Part shown: positions 39,570 to 53,000 of the stretch, piece after piece
Layout of the letters: every line of letters begins with the position of its first letter
Numbering within the stretch: the stretch's first letter is position 1
Assembly: GCA_029465975.1 (NCBI GenBank)
Contig: CM055748.1
Coordinates: 2,280,891-2,344,890, forward strand
Direction of reading: 5' to 3'
DNA length: 64,000 bases
Source: Dallia pectoralis
Taxonomy: Eukaryota; Chordata; Actinopteri; Esociformes; Umbridae
Translations under genes and position numbers: made by a program
Notes under the pieces: model-generated
The model's database searches: none
What the model was told of the DNA's origin: nothing
What the model saw: the letters and a program-made list of their open reading frames with translations, nothing else

Positions 39570-40145
39570 CGAGCGTATTTGCGCTGGACACACAGGGCTC
39601 TTGAAAGTCAAATCTACAGTACATTTATTGAGAACTGGTGCCTCAGGGATCTTGAAGAAGTAAGGCCGGCGCTTGACAGGACAATGATCCAAAGCACAGC
39701 TTCAAACAAAACAATAACTATTTAGGAAAGAAAAGTCAGCTGGTATTCTGTCTATAATGGAGTGGCCAGCACACTCTCTGTGTTCCAACCTTATTAAGAT
39801 GTTGTGAGAATAGCTTGACCCAATGGAATTTAAGAAATGCTATCAAGCCAATCCAACTTGTGTAAGGTGCTTCAGGAAGCATTAGGTGAAATCTCTTCAG
39901 ATTACATAGAACACATTTACAACAAGAAGGCCAAAGGTCTGACAGGGCTGTAAGTTGCTGTAATGCAAAATCAAAATGTGAAGGACACAATTATAATTTC
40001 AATTAAAAATCATTATTCTTGACTTTGTCAACTACTAAATATCTTATTCATTTAGCTATATTTTCGATTCAAGCTCATTTCAAGTTTGTTTTTATGGAAA
40101 ACGAGGAACTTTCTAAGAGACCCCAACCGATTGAACGGTGGTGTA
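39570..40145 (+). mobile_element. Tc1/mariner-like transposon remnant, 3' part
   Basis: Broken transposase on the plus strand: QDNDPKH near 39680-39700 (catalytic DDE region), then NYL.KKSAGILS.MEWP in a shifted frame, then a Leu/Glu-rich C-terminus with stops and frameshifts. The 3' non-coding part 'gaaggacacaattataattt' and the terminus 'ccccaaccgattgaacggtg' match a Tc1 family I recall as frequent in salmonids. I find no left inverted repeat, so it is 5' truncated or too decayed. Confidence 0.75.
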
Positions 40146-40229
40146 TATCCCTGTTTTTGATAATGTACCGACAAGTGCCTGTAGTTACAAGGATTTGAAA
40201 ATCAATAATATAAATATTTGAAAAAATCT

Positions 40230-40560
40230 TTGTCTATGGTCATTATTTACCGGCTGCTTGATGCACTGATCCCTGCTTTTGCATCCAGAGTGCGCGCGCA
40301 TCCATGCTCGTAGCCAGTGCGGTTGATTGGCTTTGGCGTCAGTGACCATGACAACGATGCAACCGTGTGACAGAGATGCTATTCATGAATAGGCTATTCA
40401 GCCACTTTTCTGCCTGGAAACAAGGTATCAGTAGCCGAGACAAGGGTTGAGCGATTGGTTAAAAACGTAAACATTAGCGTCGTGTTGGCAACATAAGAGA
40501 ATCGGCAACAACAATATGACTTCCGGTTTTCCGATTTTGCCTTCCAAATAAAAGTCCAAG
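40230..40560. promoter_or_regulatory. Orphan promoter-like island
   Basis: A locally GC-rich stretch with gcgcgcgc (40293-40300), a CCAAT box in reverse (gattggct, 40325-40332), a CRE-like gcgtcagtgacc, an RFX X-box-like gtgaccatgacaac and an ETS-type acttccgg (40518-40525). No reading frame of a known protein starts here. A second ETS-type site, acccggaagt, lies at 41300-41309. Confidence 0.3.
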
Positions 40561-43320
40561 GAAACCCGCAACATGTATAACATTCCAAAAGATTCGATTT
40601 TGCAACTTTGGGTAGTGTATATTTTAAATACATCATACAATTATAAATAAAATAAAGAGTTTTATAGTTTAAATATTTAGTTTGCATAGGATCAATCACT
40701 TTATTGTTGAAAGTATATTTCAAAAATTAAATAATAATGCTTACGATATCATTATTATTGGTGCTGGTGCCCATCAGTTTCAGATGGGCACTGTGTGCGA
40801 AATCCAGCAAAAATATTGTTTTTCTCTCCAGCATTTTTCCTACAGTATTCCTAGAATACATTTACTTCGGTGCACAGAATATTTTTTTTCTGTATAGGTT
40901 AATATGTATTTCATATTCATTGAGTTGCATTGCATTGCGGCCAATTGAACTGGCGGAGTAAAACGACAGCAACAATTGCAATTACACAGAGCCCCTTGAT
41001 TTTCTATTATATTCTTAATCTACACAATCTTTTCAACATTTCCTACAATGCATTTACAGCAGCACATGGAATATTTTTTTTATAGCTTTGAGGCAATAAG
41101 TATTGAATTTACACACACATTATAATACCACACTTTTATTGACTCTTACATATGAACATTAATTATTGTTAAGAATTAATTATTGTTATTGTTAAGTGTT
41201 TACAGAATTGTTTTTCCTTAAAAATGTAATGCATTCATTTAGTCAGTTTCGAACTTATAAATTGGTTTACATTTTTGTAAATATTTTCTCATTCTCGTGA
41301 CCCGGAAGTGTTATTTTATTGTTGCTCCGCAACTCGTGGGTAATTTTTTCATCCCGGGTTTTTCAAATACACCGAATAAATTTTCGAGCTCAAATATTTT
41401 CAGCACCCGCACATAGACAAAATGTGTAAATGTGAAAAGCGTAGACAATAGCAGGGTATTGTAATTTACCTTTTTTGCCTTGTTCATTAAAGGAATTTCC
41501 TCACATTTTAATCATGATGACGAATCAAGATTAATGTACATTAGTAGAAGGGTTAAGAGATACTTGTTTATCATGAAGGTCAATTAAAAAAATTCTAGGT
41601 GTTGCAATTTAGGCATACACTATGAATTTGAACATTTTGAAGAGACTATTATACGTGCCCTTTTCACCAACACATATTTTTGGGTCTGTATTTGTTAACA
41701 GATGACAATGCTGATTTCATGTTCTTTAAATCTATTTTATACATTGCCATCTGTAGGTATGAGTTATTTTGCCTCTGTGCCAGACGCTGTTAAGGCCAAT
41801 GACTACAGGACATTGGATGATCATTTGTTTGGAAAACATTGTCGCCCCCCTGTGGATTTAAACTATTTACATTTTCATTACATTACATGATTTTGCTGAT
41901 CAAGCTGCAATCTGTTGATATATTTCGACGGTCATACTTAATTTGGAATTATACAAATATTTCTAGTTTATACAATATATGTTCATGGTGGTAAATCACA
42001 AATGCTTGATTTTTTTATGCTGTCTGTTAAAGATATGTGGCAGGAAGTTCAATTTTGAGTACAGGATATATAACGTGTGTAATCTTATATTGCATACTAG
42101 ATACTATGGAAGCATATACTGGACTAAATTCAAATGAAATCCCAAATAGCATTTACAATTTCAAAGAATGACCCGAAATTACTCCAAAGCAAACACCTGC
42201 AGACTATCATACTTCTTAGGTTTTTGATCACACTTAAAAGTACTGAGCTCAGCTCACAGTACAAATGAGAGAAAAGAATTAACAAAACCGCTGAACTCTG
42301 TGTAACAGCTGGCTTTACACCCGGCAGACAAATTCTAATGTCTACTACTAATTGGTCTTTCGATTAATCATATCGCAACTTCTCATGACTTGTATTCTTC
42401 TTTGGCAAAATAGGAATTGGTTGCCTGTGTAAATGAAGCTTAGAGAGCTTAAACGTTGTCCTATAACATATTTCTGTGCCTGTGTACCCAAAATTGGTTC
42501 CAAAAACAGTGCTTAAAAATACATTTTGACTCTGGTTGTCACTTCTGCCCCTTCTCCATTGCAGTGTAGTTCTACTAATGAATTGTCCGTGGATAGTCTG
42601 TCTGCAATTTAGAATGCTTTCTCTCCCAGTCCACCAGCAAGTTTCTACTCCATGTAGTTACATCCAACCATGGCCATGTAGAAATCTAAGTCGGCCTCTA
42701 GGCAACAGGGGTCAAACCGGTTCCATGGAGAACAGAGGGTCTACTTGAACTTGATTCATTAAATAGGTCAATAACTGGTTAGGTTCTACCGTCGCCTGGT
42801 TGTTTAGGTCTCAATTGGGAACCAATTAAACCAGCATCCACTAGGCCCTTCGTGGAACTGGTTTGACACCTGTGATTTAGGAGATCCTTGCTCATGGACG
42901 TGTAGACGTCCAGTTGATTGTCCAGCTTCTCTTTGGAGGGGATTTTCCAGAATACTGGAATGGGTGGCTGACATTCTCCCGCCTTTTAGACTTTTTGTAT
43001 TTGTGGAATGTGTATACAGCTTGTTTAAAAAAATGCTTTTTTGATTAATAAATTGTATTGAAGTCGATGGCTTGTGTTTCAACATTAGCCCCATAAATGT
43101 ACATAGTCTGTCACAAATGGAAATCGTTTCTCTGAGACACAAATAGCTGCAGGGATGTGTGTACAGTGACAGTCCATATAAACGAGGTTTCCAAGAAAAA
43201 AAAATATTAGCATTTTGGCTTACATAGAAATGAGAAGATTCATTATTTTTGTTATAACCAGAATAATATGTCGATTAAGCAATTAGACATTACGGGACTT
43301 TTATTTTTTAAAATGACAAC
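40561..43320. other. Spacer upstream of ccdc9
   Basis: AT-rich, without a supported gene. Short open frames here lack splice partners and homology that I recognise. Confidence 0.5.
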
Positions 43321-43324
43321 ACAA

Positions 43325-44030
43325 TACATAACCCGGAAGTACTAGGTTTTTGTTGCCTTCTTGGTCTGGATTAGGTACGTTTTGTTGAGCACACGGTGTG
43401 TGCAACTACTGCTGGTTTGGATTAAGGTAATCCAGTTAGAATTCAATGATATACTTTTATTGTTTACGCAGACCTCTTGTTAAACAATGTAGTATTTTTT
43501 AACTAGTCATGAACCCAGTCCTAACAGGGGGCTCCTCGACTGATCACGGGTTAGACACGGCCCGGTGTGCTTACTTTAATAGTGTGAAGTAAAACACGAG
43601 CAAAGTCAACGCTTTTTACCTGTTTATTTCTACATAATAATAATAATAATAGCATCATAGTGCAGTTTGCTTGTCCCACTTAACTTATTTTTAATCCATG
43701 AACTAACTCCCTAATACGCTTACGAAGGCTTTGCACCTGATGGGCTTATTAAGGATTTAGGGTTTCAATTTGTCTCAAACATCTTCGGCTCGTGTTATTA
43801 TTGGCTCACAATACCACAGTCTAAAGTAGCCATCCATTCTGGGAACCTATATTCATGCTGTTTTAAATGAGAACCGATTTGTCTATGCACCGCAGTTGTT
43901 ACTGTGTAGTGTGTGTTAATTAATATCCCTCTATTCTGTATTTCTGACAGATTTGTTAAAAACCCCCGTCGGCTGGGAGAGGTAATATTTTATTCCACCA
44001 CCTGTGCATTAGGACGGGCTGTTGGCCATG
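43325..44030 (+). promoter_or_regulatory. ccdc9: ccdc9 promoter and 5' UTR exons
   Basis: An ETS-type ccggaagt (43333-43340) marks the likely promoter. Candidate non-coding exon 1 ends at ggattag|gtacgt (about 43374). The exon with the start codon begins after tatttctgacag (43951) and ends at 44030, immediately after the ATG. Confidence 0.55.
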
Positions 44031-47000
44031 GTAAGTTTTTGCTTCTTTCTTAGGATCACTTACATGTCACAATTCTTAAAATGTGTTGTGATTTTGTAGC
44101 TTCTTTGAAAATGTGGTAATGCAAACCTTACTGGAAATCAAATGACAATACACATTTATTCTGAATGCATTTGTACCATCCCTTCTTCAGTCCACAGTGG
44201 TGGATCTAAAGACGAAGGAGGAGAAAGATGCAGAGCTTGACAGGAGGATTGAGGCGCTGCGCAAGAAGAATGAGGCTCTGGTCCGGAGGTACCAGGTGAG
44301 CTTCCAAAGTATTAGAGTTCTAGTCCTACTGTAGCACCATTTGTGTGGTTCAGTGGGGAGAGCATGGGGCAGAGAGCTAATATCCCTCTGGCACCTGTAA
44401 GGAGAGCATGGGGCAGAGAGTTAATATCCCTTTGGTGCCAGTATGGGAGAGCATGGAAGTGTTTTTCTGGGATACGAATAACACAAGATACCATTTAACG
44501 GATATGAAATCTTACAGCCAGTTTGCAAATGACCTGTCTTAGCAAATTAGCATCTGGATCATTTTACTGGTTATTTCCTGCTTTTCTGTAGATTTTTTTA
44601 ATGTGTCATGTTAAAGTGACTCTGACACACCTGTCTTATATTTTTATAACCAACTGCTGTAATGTTTTTACAGGAGATAGAGGAGGACAAAAAGAAGGCG
44701 GAGCAGGAGGGGATTGCAGTAAAGACACACCCTCCCAGGAAGGGCCGCCCCCAAGATGGCCGCCCCCAAGATGGCCGCCCCCATGATGGCCGCCCCCATG
44801 ATGGCCGCCCCCATGATGGCCCGCCAGAGGGAGACAGACGGAGGACAGAGAAGGAGAACTTCACTGTTACCATTGACCTCTCCAAACCAGCAGGGGTGAG
44901 AACAGAAGGACCATCAGCGCTAACTACCGGTGGGCTAACTACCGGTGGGCTAACTACCTGTGGGCCAACTACCGGTGGGCTAACTACCGGTGGGCTAACT
45001 ACCGGTGGGCTAACTCAGACTAATGACGACATGCAAGAACATTCACTCCAAAAAAAATTGATATGGGCTATATATTCCCATCATTTCTATCTATGCCGTT
45101 AAAAAAATTGCTACGATTTTTTACATTTATTTGTAAGTGCAGACAAAGATAAACAAAGATTATTTGAAAACATGTGTGCGCTCAACCACTTGACCTAGAG
45201 ATAACCTCCTGAGCTCTGTACGATCATACCGTAATCGTTTTAGATTTCAATTTCCTGTCAATCAAACCATTGCTACCCGTCTGCTGTGGCAGCTGGATGA
45301 GATTAGGGCTGTCTAATGGAGAATGTTGACATGCGGTGGAGCTAACAGGATCATATGTCATACAGCAGCTGGAACAATAGGAAAGTGACAGCCGACAGTG
45401 GTGTGCAAATGGTTGCCTTTATTCCGATTGTCTCTCAACATGTTTTCATTGCATTTATTGTAAGCGTGCTTTATTTGTAACGGGGTGGTGAAAATGATGG
45501 AGTTGCTGAATGAGCTCTGGACTGGATCTGGTGTTTCAACAGATCTGTAGGCCAATTTCCTTCCCTCTGGGTCACCCCTCTGTAATATTAAACTTGAATA
45601 TGGTCTGATAGGTTCCACCATTAAATTCAAATGCTTCAGTTTGATTATGCATTTTGCTGTATATACAGATAAAAGTTATCAAAACATTCTACAGGAGTGC
45701 ATGCAAATCAGTGACTGGAGTGTGTCCTAAATAGCGCACTACTCACTGCACTACTTTTGACCAGGGCTTGAAGAACCCAGGTAACAGTTAGCAGAATAGA
45801 GTACCATCTGGCAGCTGAATGGGATGCTATCGAGCCAGTTCTGTTCCTGAGGATAATTACAGAATGTGCAACCACTTTTCAAGCAGCCTGTTTTGAATCA
45901 GCCTCCCATGAAGAGACCTGCTGACGTGCGTTTTAGTCAAAGCCTGTGGAGATCTTGTCTGGCCCAGATTGTCGCCTACACCTGTGATCCACCCCACTTT
46001 TCTTCATACTGTTCAGGTCGCTTATTCTGATTGGCTCACAGACGAATATGAGTATATAACTCAGCCTTCAAGCAACTTGTGTCATGTATATATGTGTCCA
46101 TTACTTTAGAGACTTCTGTGGTGTGAGGACGGGTCTATGAGTGTGAGGTCGGCATCAATTCACTTTAGCAATCTTTGCAAAATCCTCCCCCGTTGTATTT
46201 TAGTAGATACATTTCTTTGCTGTTAAAATCAACATTTCTGTTCTCCCCTGCAGGAGAAAAGAGTAAAAAATGAATGGAAAAAAGGTCCACCCAGAGGCAG
46301 GCGGGACTCTGAGGAGGGAGACGTTCCTAGGCAACTAGACGATAGTCCTCCGCGGAGGCCTGGGTCTGGGAGGCTCAGCAGGGGAGGACAGAGAGGAGGT
46401 GGACAACGGCCAGATAGGAGGGAGCAGCGTCCTGACAGACCTCTAGCTGACCCACGCCAGGCCCATGACAGACCACCAAGAGAAGACCGGGGCCCGGGCA
46501 TGGAGGGACCTGGAGAGGTACCTGGTCGTGGTGCACCGCGAGGAGGAAGGAGAGCAAGAGGAGGAAGAGGACGTGATGATGGAGGACCACAGGGCGGTGA
46601 CAGGATGTCTAAGGTGAGTGAAGTCAACGGCTGTGTGGATGCGCTTGTATGGTCTTAGTAGCGTCATTTGTTATTAGTATCATTTCTGCGTTGATTTTTT
46701 TCTTACCTTTCGGTTTTGACGATGATGTTCATGACTTTCGAGGGGCAGAGGTGTACATATTTTAGTGATTACAAGAAAGAAAAACAAAGATTTTTTTATT
46801 GAACCGCTTTTGTATCATTATGGAGCTATGGTGATTGAAAATGAATACTGTCTTATGTTCTTTGTTGATTCTAAAATATGTTCTATTGTTTTTTTGTTGT
46901 GCCATTGAAGGAATGGGAGGAGAAAAGGAGGCAGAACATTGAGAAGATGAATGAGGAGATGGAGATGATTGCTGAGTATGAAAGAGGACAAAGGGTACAT

Positions 47001-50000
47001 GCAGTAGGACATTTTGGGAAAAACTGATTGTATGTATACAGGCTAGTAGGAATGTTATGGGATAGATGGAGTATAAGCATGAATACAGGCTAGTAGGAAT
47101 GTTATGGGATAGATGGAGTATATGCATGAATACAGGCCAGTAGGAATGTTATGGGATAGATGGAGTATATGCATGTATACAGGCCAGTAGGAATGTTATG
47201 GGATAGATGGAGTATATGCATGAATACAGGCCAGTAGGAATGTTATGGGATAGATGGAGTATATGCATGTATACAGGCCAGTAGGAATGTTATGGGATAG
47301 ATGGAGTATATGCATGTATACAGGCCAGTAGGAATGTTATGGGATAGATGGAGTATATGCATGAATACAGGCCAGTAGGAATGTTATGGGATAGATGGAG
47401 TATATGCATGAATACAGGCTAGCAGGAATGTTATGGGATAGATGGAGTATAAGCATGTATACAGGCCAGTAGGAATGTTATGGGATAGATGGAGTATAAG
47501 CATGTATACAGGCTGGCAGGAATGTTATGGGATAGATGGAGTAGAAGCATGAATACAGGCCAGTAGGAATGTTATGGGATAGATGGAGTATAAGCATGAA
47601 TACAGGCTAGTAGGAATGTTATGGGATAGATGGAGTATAAGCATGAATACAGGCTAGCAGGAATGTTATGGGATAGATGGAGTATATGCATGAATACAGG
47701 CCAGTAGGAATGTTATGGGATAGATGGAGTATAAGCATGTATACAGGCTAGTAGGAATGTTATGGGATAGATGGAGTATAAGCATGTATACAGGCTAGTA
47801 GGAATGTTATGGGATAGATGGAGTATATGCATGAATACAGGCCAGTAGGAATGTTATGGGATAGATGGAGTATATGCATGTATACAGGCCAGTAGGAATG
47901 TTATGGGATAGATGGAGTACAAGCATGAATACAGGCCAGTAGGAATGTTATGGGATAGATGGAGTATATGCATGAATACAGGCCAGTAGGAATGTTATGG
48001 GAGTAGGAATGATGGAGATATATATGCATGAATACAGGCCAGTAGGAATGTTATGGGATAGATGGAGTATATGCATGAATACAGGCCAGTAGGAATGTTA
48101 TGGGATAGATGGAGTATAAGCATGAATACAGGCTAGTAGGAATGGGACAGGCTAGGTAGGAATGTTATGGGATAGATGGAGTATATGCATGAATACAGGC
48201 TAGTAGGAATGTTATGGGTAGATGGAGTATAATGTTAGGAATGTTGGGATAGATGGAGTATAAGCATGTATACAGGCTAGTAGGAATGTTATGGGATAGA
48301 TGGAGTATATGCATGAATACAGGCTAGTAGGAATGTTATGGGATAGATGGAGTATAAGCATGTATACAGGCTAGTAGGAATGTTATGGGATAGATGGAGT
48401 ATATGCATGAATACAGGCCAGTAGGAATGTTATGGGATAGATGGAGTATATGCATGAATACAGGCTAGTAGGAATGTTATGGGATAGATGGAGTATATGC
48501 ATGAATACAGGCTAACAGGAATGTTATGGGATAGATGGAGTATAACCATGCACATCCCCATGTAGCCTACTGAAGGGGACAAGCCTATCCGGAACTTCCT
48601 GGACGATCCGAGGCGCTCCGGGCCAGTCCCGGATATGGACCGCAAAGAGGGCAGCCGCAGACACGTCAGGAACTGGGGCGGACTGGACTTTGACAATGTG
48701 AAGACAGGATCTGAGCAGGAGAAGGAGTGGACTGTGAGTATTGTCTCAATGACCCGTTTCTCTCAGCTTTTTGTATTACATTTTACAAACGATCCAATAA
48801 GTGAATATGACAGCCATATTATGGAGACACCGGACGAAGCAATCCTAATATGTGGTAGAGTGTGACATGGCAATTGGTTTTGCCTGTTCATAATGTATTT
48901 CCTTTATCTCCTCTGCCTCCTGCTGTCATTTCCCTCCTCCCCACAGAGTCGGAGGTCCGGTGGTGGTCCGTGGTCCGGTAGAGGCTCCACGGATATGACC
49001 ATGTCGATGACGGGCCGCGAGCGTGCCGAGTACCTCCGCTGGAAGAAGGAGCGCGAGGAGATCGACGAGGAGCGTCTGGCCAGACACCGGAACGCCACAG
49101 GCCAGTGGAAACGGGAGTGGGACGCCCAGAAAACGGACACCATGTGAGTGACCTGGGATGACCTCTGCCATCACAGACGTTCTCTGATCGCACCTTGATA
49201 AAAAAAATACAGGCAGCCAAGGCTTGGTCCACTACATTAATGATGTTCACTGAATCAAACCAGGCGCTCTGCATCTGTAAAAATAACATGCTATTACCAG
49301 ATCCAACTCCAGGGAAGTCTGGGACACACGGTAGATTGAGAGACACGGTCCAGAAAGCTACAGTCCTTTTGATTGTTAGTAGAACATAACCAGGGTTAAA
49401 AAACATAAACCGAACCCAATGACCTTTCCATGCCTGCATGTTCTCTGTAGGTCCATATAGATATGTGTTGGTGAGGCTGGCCTGATATGTGCCGGGTGAG
49501 GCTGTGACTTGGTGTAAACCTCCACGTGTTCTGTCGTTGCTGTGCTTTCACAGGTTCAAGGAGGACCCAGCTGTAGCTACAGAGGACATGCTGCCTGACA
49601 AGGCAGGCAGCAGGAGAGGCAAGTCAAACCCCACCCCTCCCTCTGTTCCTCCCTTTCCCTGACACTCAGTTCATTAGGCATCAAGACGTTACCCAATCTA
49701 CCCCTCTAACCCAAACAAATGCATTCAAGTGTTTCCATTCTAACACATCTTATTTCCACAATGTCATGTCCCTATTACTACATTGAAACCCCACCCTTCT
49801 AATGTAAACTCTCTTCCTACCTTCCATAGATGATGTGAAACGGCCCCCCCAGGCACCCACGTTCGGAGACTTCCTTGGGCAGGGCAGAGGACCCAGGGAG
49901 GGGGAGCGAGGGGAGCGAGGCCGGGGGAGGGAACGAGGACAGAGGCAGAGCTACAGGTACAGCGTCTCTTACACTGCATGTTAGATCTAGTGTTTGTCTT

Positions 50001-53000
50001 CCGGTTTCACTGACTGACTGTCTTTGATAGCATGCATGATAACCGCTGGGAGGGAGAGAAGGAGGACCAGAATGAGGAGAAACAGGACCTGCCCAAGAGA
50101 GAGAGAACCCAGAAGAAAGAGGAACGGAAGCCCAAAGTTTCCTCGCCACAAAAGGTTTGTCCTCTCGAATCAGCATATTAGTAATCTATATATTTGTGTG
50201 TGTGTGTATCTATATATTATAGATAAGTGACGGTAAGCAAACAAGCAAGTGAACTTGTTGGATGTAGTAGAAATGGGCAGGAGTAAAGACCTTTATGGCC
50301 AGACGACTGAGTCTGAGCATCTATGAAACCAGGCCAGGCTTGTGGGGTGCTCCTGGTCAGCGGTGGTCAGTACCTGGTGACAGTGGTTCTGGGAGGTTGT
50401 GGGGTGCTCCTGGTCAGCAGTGGTCAGTACCTGGTGACAGTGGTTCTGGGAGCTTGTGGGGTGCTCCCGGTCAGTGGTGGTCAGTACCTGGTGACAGTGG
50501 TTCTGGGAGGTTGTGGGGTGCTCCTGGTCAGTGGTGGTCAGTACCTGATGACAGTGGTTCGAGGAGCTTGTGGGGTGCTCCCGGTCAGTGGTGGTCAGTA
50601 CCTGGTGACAGTGGTTCTGGGAGGTTGTGGGGTGCTCCTGGTCAGTGGTGGTCAGTACCTGGTGACAGTGGTTCTGGGAGGTTGTGGGGTGCTCCTGGTC
50701 AGTGGTGGTCAGTACCTGATGACAGTGGTTCGAGGTGGTTGTGGGGTGCTCCCGGTCAGCGGTGGTCAGTACCTGGTGACAGTGGTTCGAGGTGGTTGTG
50801 GGGTGCTCCCGGTCAGCGGTGGTCAGTACCTGGTGACAGTGGTTCGAGGTGGTTGTGGGGTGCTCCTGGTCAGCGGTGGTCAGTACCTGGTGACAGTGGT
50901 TCGAGGAGCTTGTGGGGTGCTCCCGGTCAGTGGTGGTCAGTACCTGGTGACAGTGGTTTGAGGAGGGACAAAGGACAAACCAAAGGTGTTCCTTATGGTG
51001 TTACGCCTCCAAGGCTCATCCATCAATGCACACGGGCAACAATGGCTGGCCTTCTGGTCTTAACTGACAGCTGGTCTACTGTGGCATTACTCACAGAACG
51101 TTTCAATGCTGGTTACGGAAGGAATGTGCCACAACACATGTTCTGAACTGTCAGTTAAGACCAGAAGGTTCTGAACTGTCCGTTTCCAGGGTGATAGGGA
51201 TCAGTCTCAATCTGTGCCGCTCGACTCTGTGTCTAGGAGGTGTGAAGGTCGCATAGAGACAGCAGAATGTGGCCAATGGCCCGCCTTAAAGAGCAGATGA
51301 TGGTCTTCATAATGCCCTTGTCCTTAATAAGCGGTATGAAACGTGTACCTAATAAAGTCGCTGTCGTGTGTGTGTGTGTACACTGATGAGCCAAAACATA
51401 TTGATCATTATGGGTATTGACTGGCTGGTTAGGCATTTGGTTTGCAAGTATTTGTTACAACTGCACAATATTGGTCCTAAACCTTTGTAATCAGAAATGT
51501 GTCAGGTTTGTTTATGCTTGACATTGTTTGCATTTTTTGGTTTTCTCTTTCTTATTATTACTGTAACATGACCTGAATAGAATTGGACTCCCAATAGGCC
51601 CATACACTAATTTATACGTGGTATCATGAGAGAGAAAAATATTATTACATCATATATACTTGAATTTTCCTTAACAAAATGGCACCGCCAGTGTCTTCAC
51701 AGGACACCAGCAGAGCCCAAGTCACCTTGTGATATTTTTAAACATGATCTCATTCTGCCGTGACTGCTTTTTTCTCTCAGATCGAGAAGAGGAGTGACGC
51801 TGAGGAGGATGACGACGAGTGGTCTGATGTGGAGGTGGGTGACGAGGAGGAGGGAGAGGAAGAAGAAGGGGAGGAGGAGGAGCAGGAGCAGGAGGGAGAG
51901 AATCGCCAGTCCCCGACGAAGTCACCTGGCTCAGAAATGGCAGCTGGGAAGTCTGTCCCCACCTCTCCCTTTCCATCCCCCCAACAATCAGATGCCACGC
52001 CCAAAGAGAAGCGCAAGCTGCGGCCCAAAATCAACATCACCTCAGCCCAGGAGACCCGGGGTTCCTCCGAGTGCACCAAGCCCCTCAGCCCCTTCTCCCT
52101 CCTGGACGGGCACCAGCCGGTCACAGACTGGGGAGAGGAGATGGAGATGCAGTCACCCAGGAGCAGCATCGGGGAGAGCCCCCTGAAACCGCCCGGCACC
52201 GAGGGGAGTCCGGCCCAGGTCAGGGTCCAGAAAGACGGCCTCGACTCCAGCCCCGGTACCGCCGAGCCAGAACTAGAGAAGGTTTTACAATCAGGTACAG
52301 ACGAGGCTCTCTGTAAAGACAACTATACACTGGTTAAGTCATGTTTATCTACGGGATCATGCAGCGAGTTTGGCGTGCTGTTGAATATGCGGTTTTGAAT
52401 CGGGCTGAACCAGCAGATTGGGTCAGGGTCCGACACTGAGACCTTTGGTATTTGCTTTGTGACGCTGAGGTTGTTCTTCATTTCCCGTTTCTTTCAGTGG
52501 TCGTCACTGCTGCTGCTCTTTCAGCAGAGCCTCTGATCCAGGTAAAGACTGCACCGTCGTTGTCTTCCGAGCCTGTCTACGCTACCACTACCCCCCCAGA
52601 GAACGAGGAAACCGTCACCCCATCAGCTCAGGAGACATCTGCTGCCTCCAACCAGGAAGAAGAAACCGTCACCCCATCAGCTCAGGAGACATCTGCTGCC
52701 TCCAACCAGGAAGAAGAAACCGTCACCCCATCAGCTCAGGAGACATCTGCTGCCTCCAACCAGGAAGAAGAAACCGTCACCCCATCAGCTCAGGAGACAT
52801 CTGCTGCCTCCAACCAGGAAGAAGAAACCGTCACCCCATCAGCTCAGGAGACATCTGCTGCCTCCAACCAGGAAGAAGAAACCATCACCCCATCAGCTCA
52901 GAAGACACCTGCTGCCCCCCCAGAGAACGAGGAAACCGTCACCCCATCAGCTCAGGAGACATCTGCTGCCTCCAACCAGGAAGAAGAAACCATCACCCCA

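Noticed and set aside
47028..48556. CRISPR-like array
   Set aside because: Contiguous tandem repeats without spacers, inside a vertebrate intron.
50295..51146. 283-codon plus-strand open frame
   Set aside because: It is a 57-bp minisatellite plus a Tc1 remnant inside ccdc9 intron 10. The frame is not reachable from exon 10, which meets stops soon after its donor.
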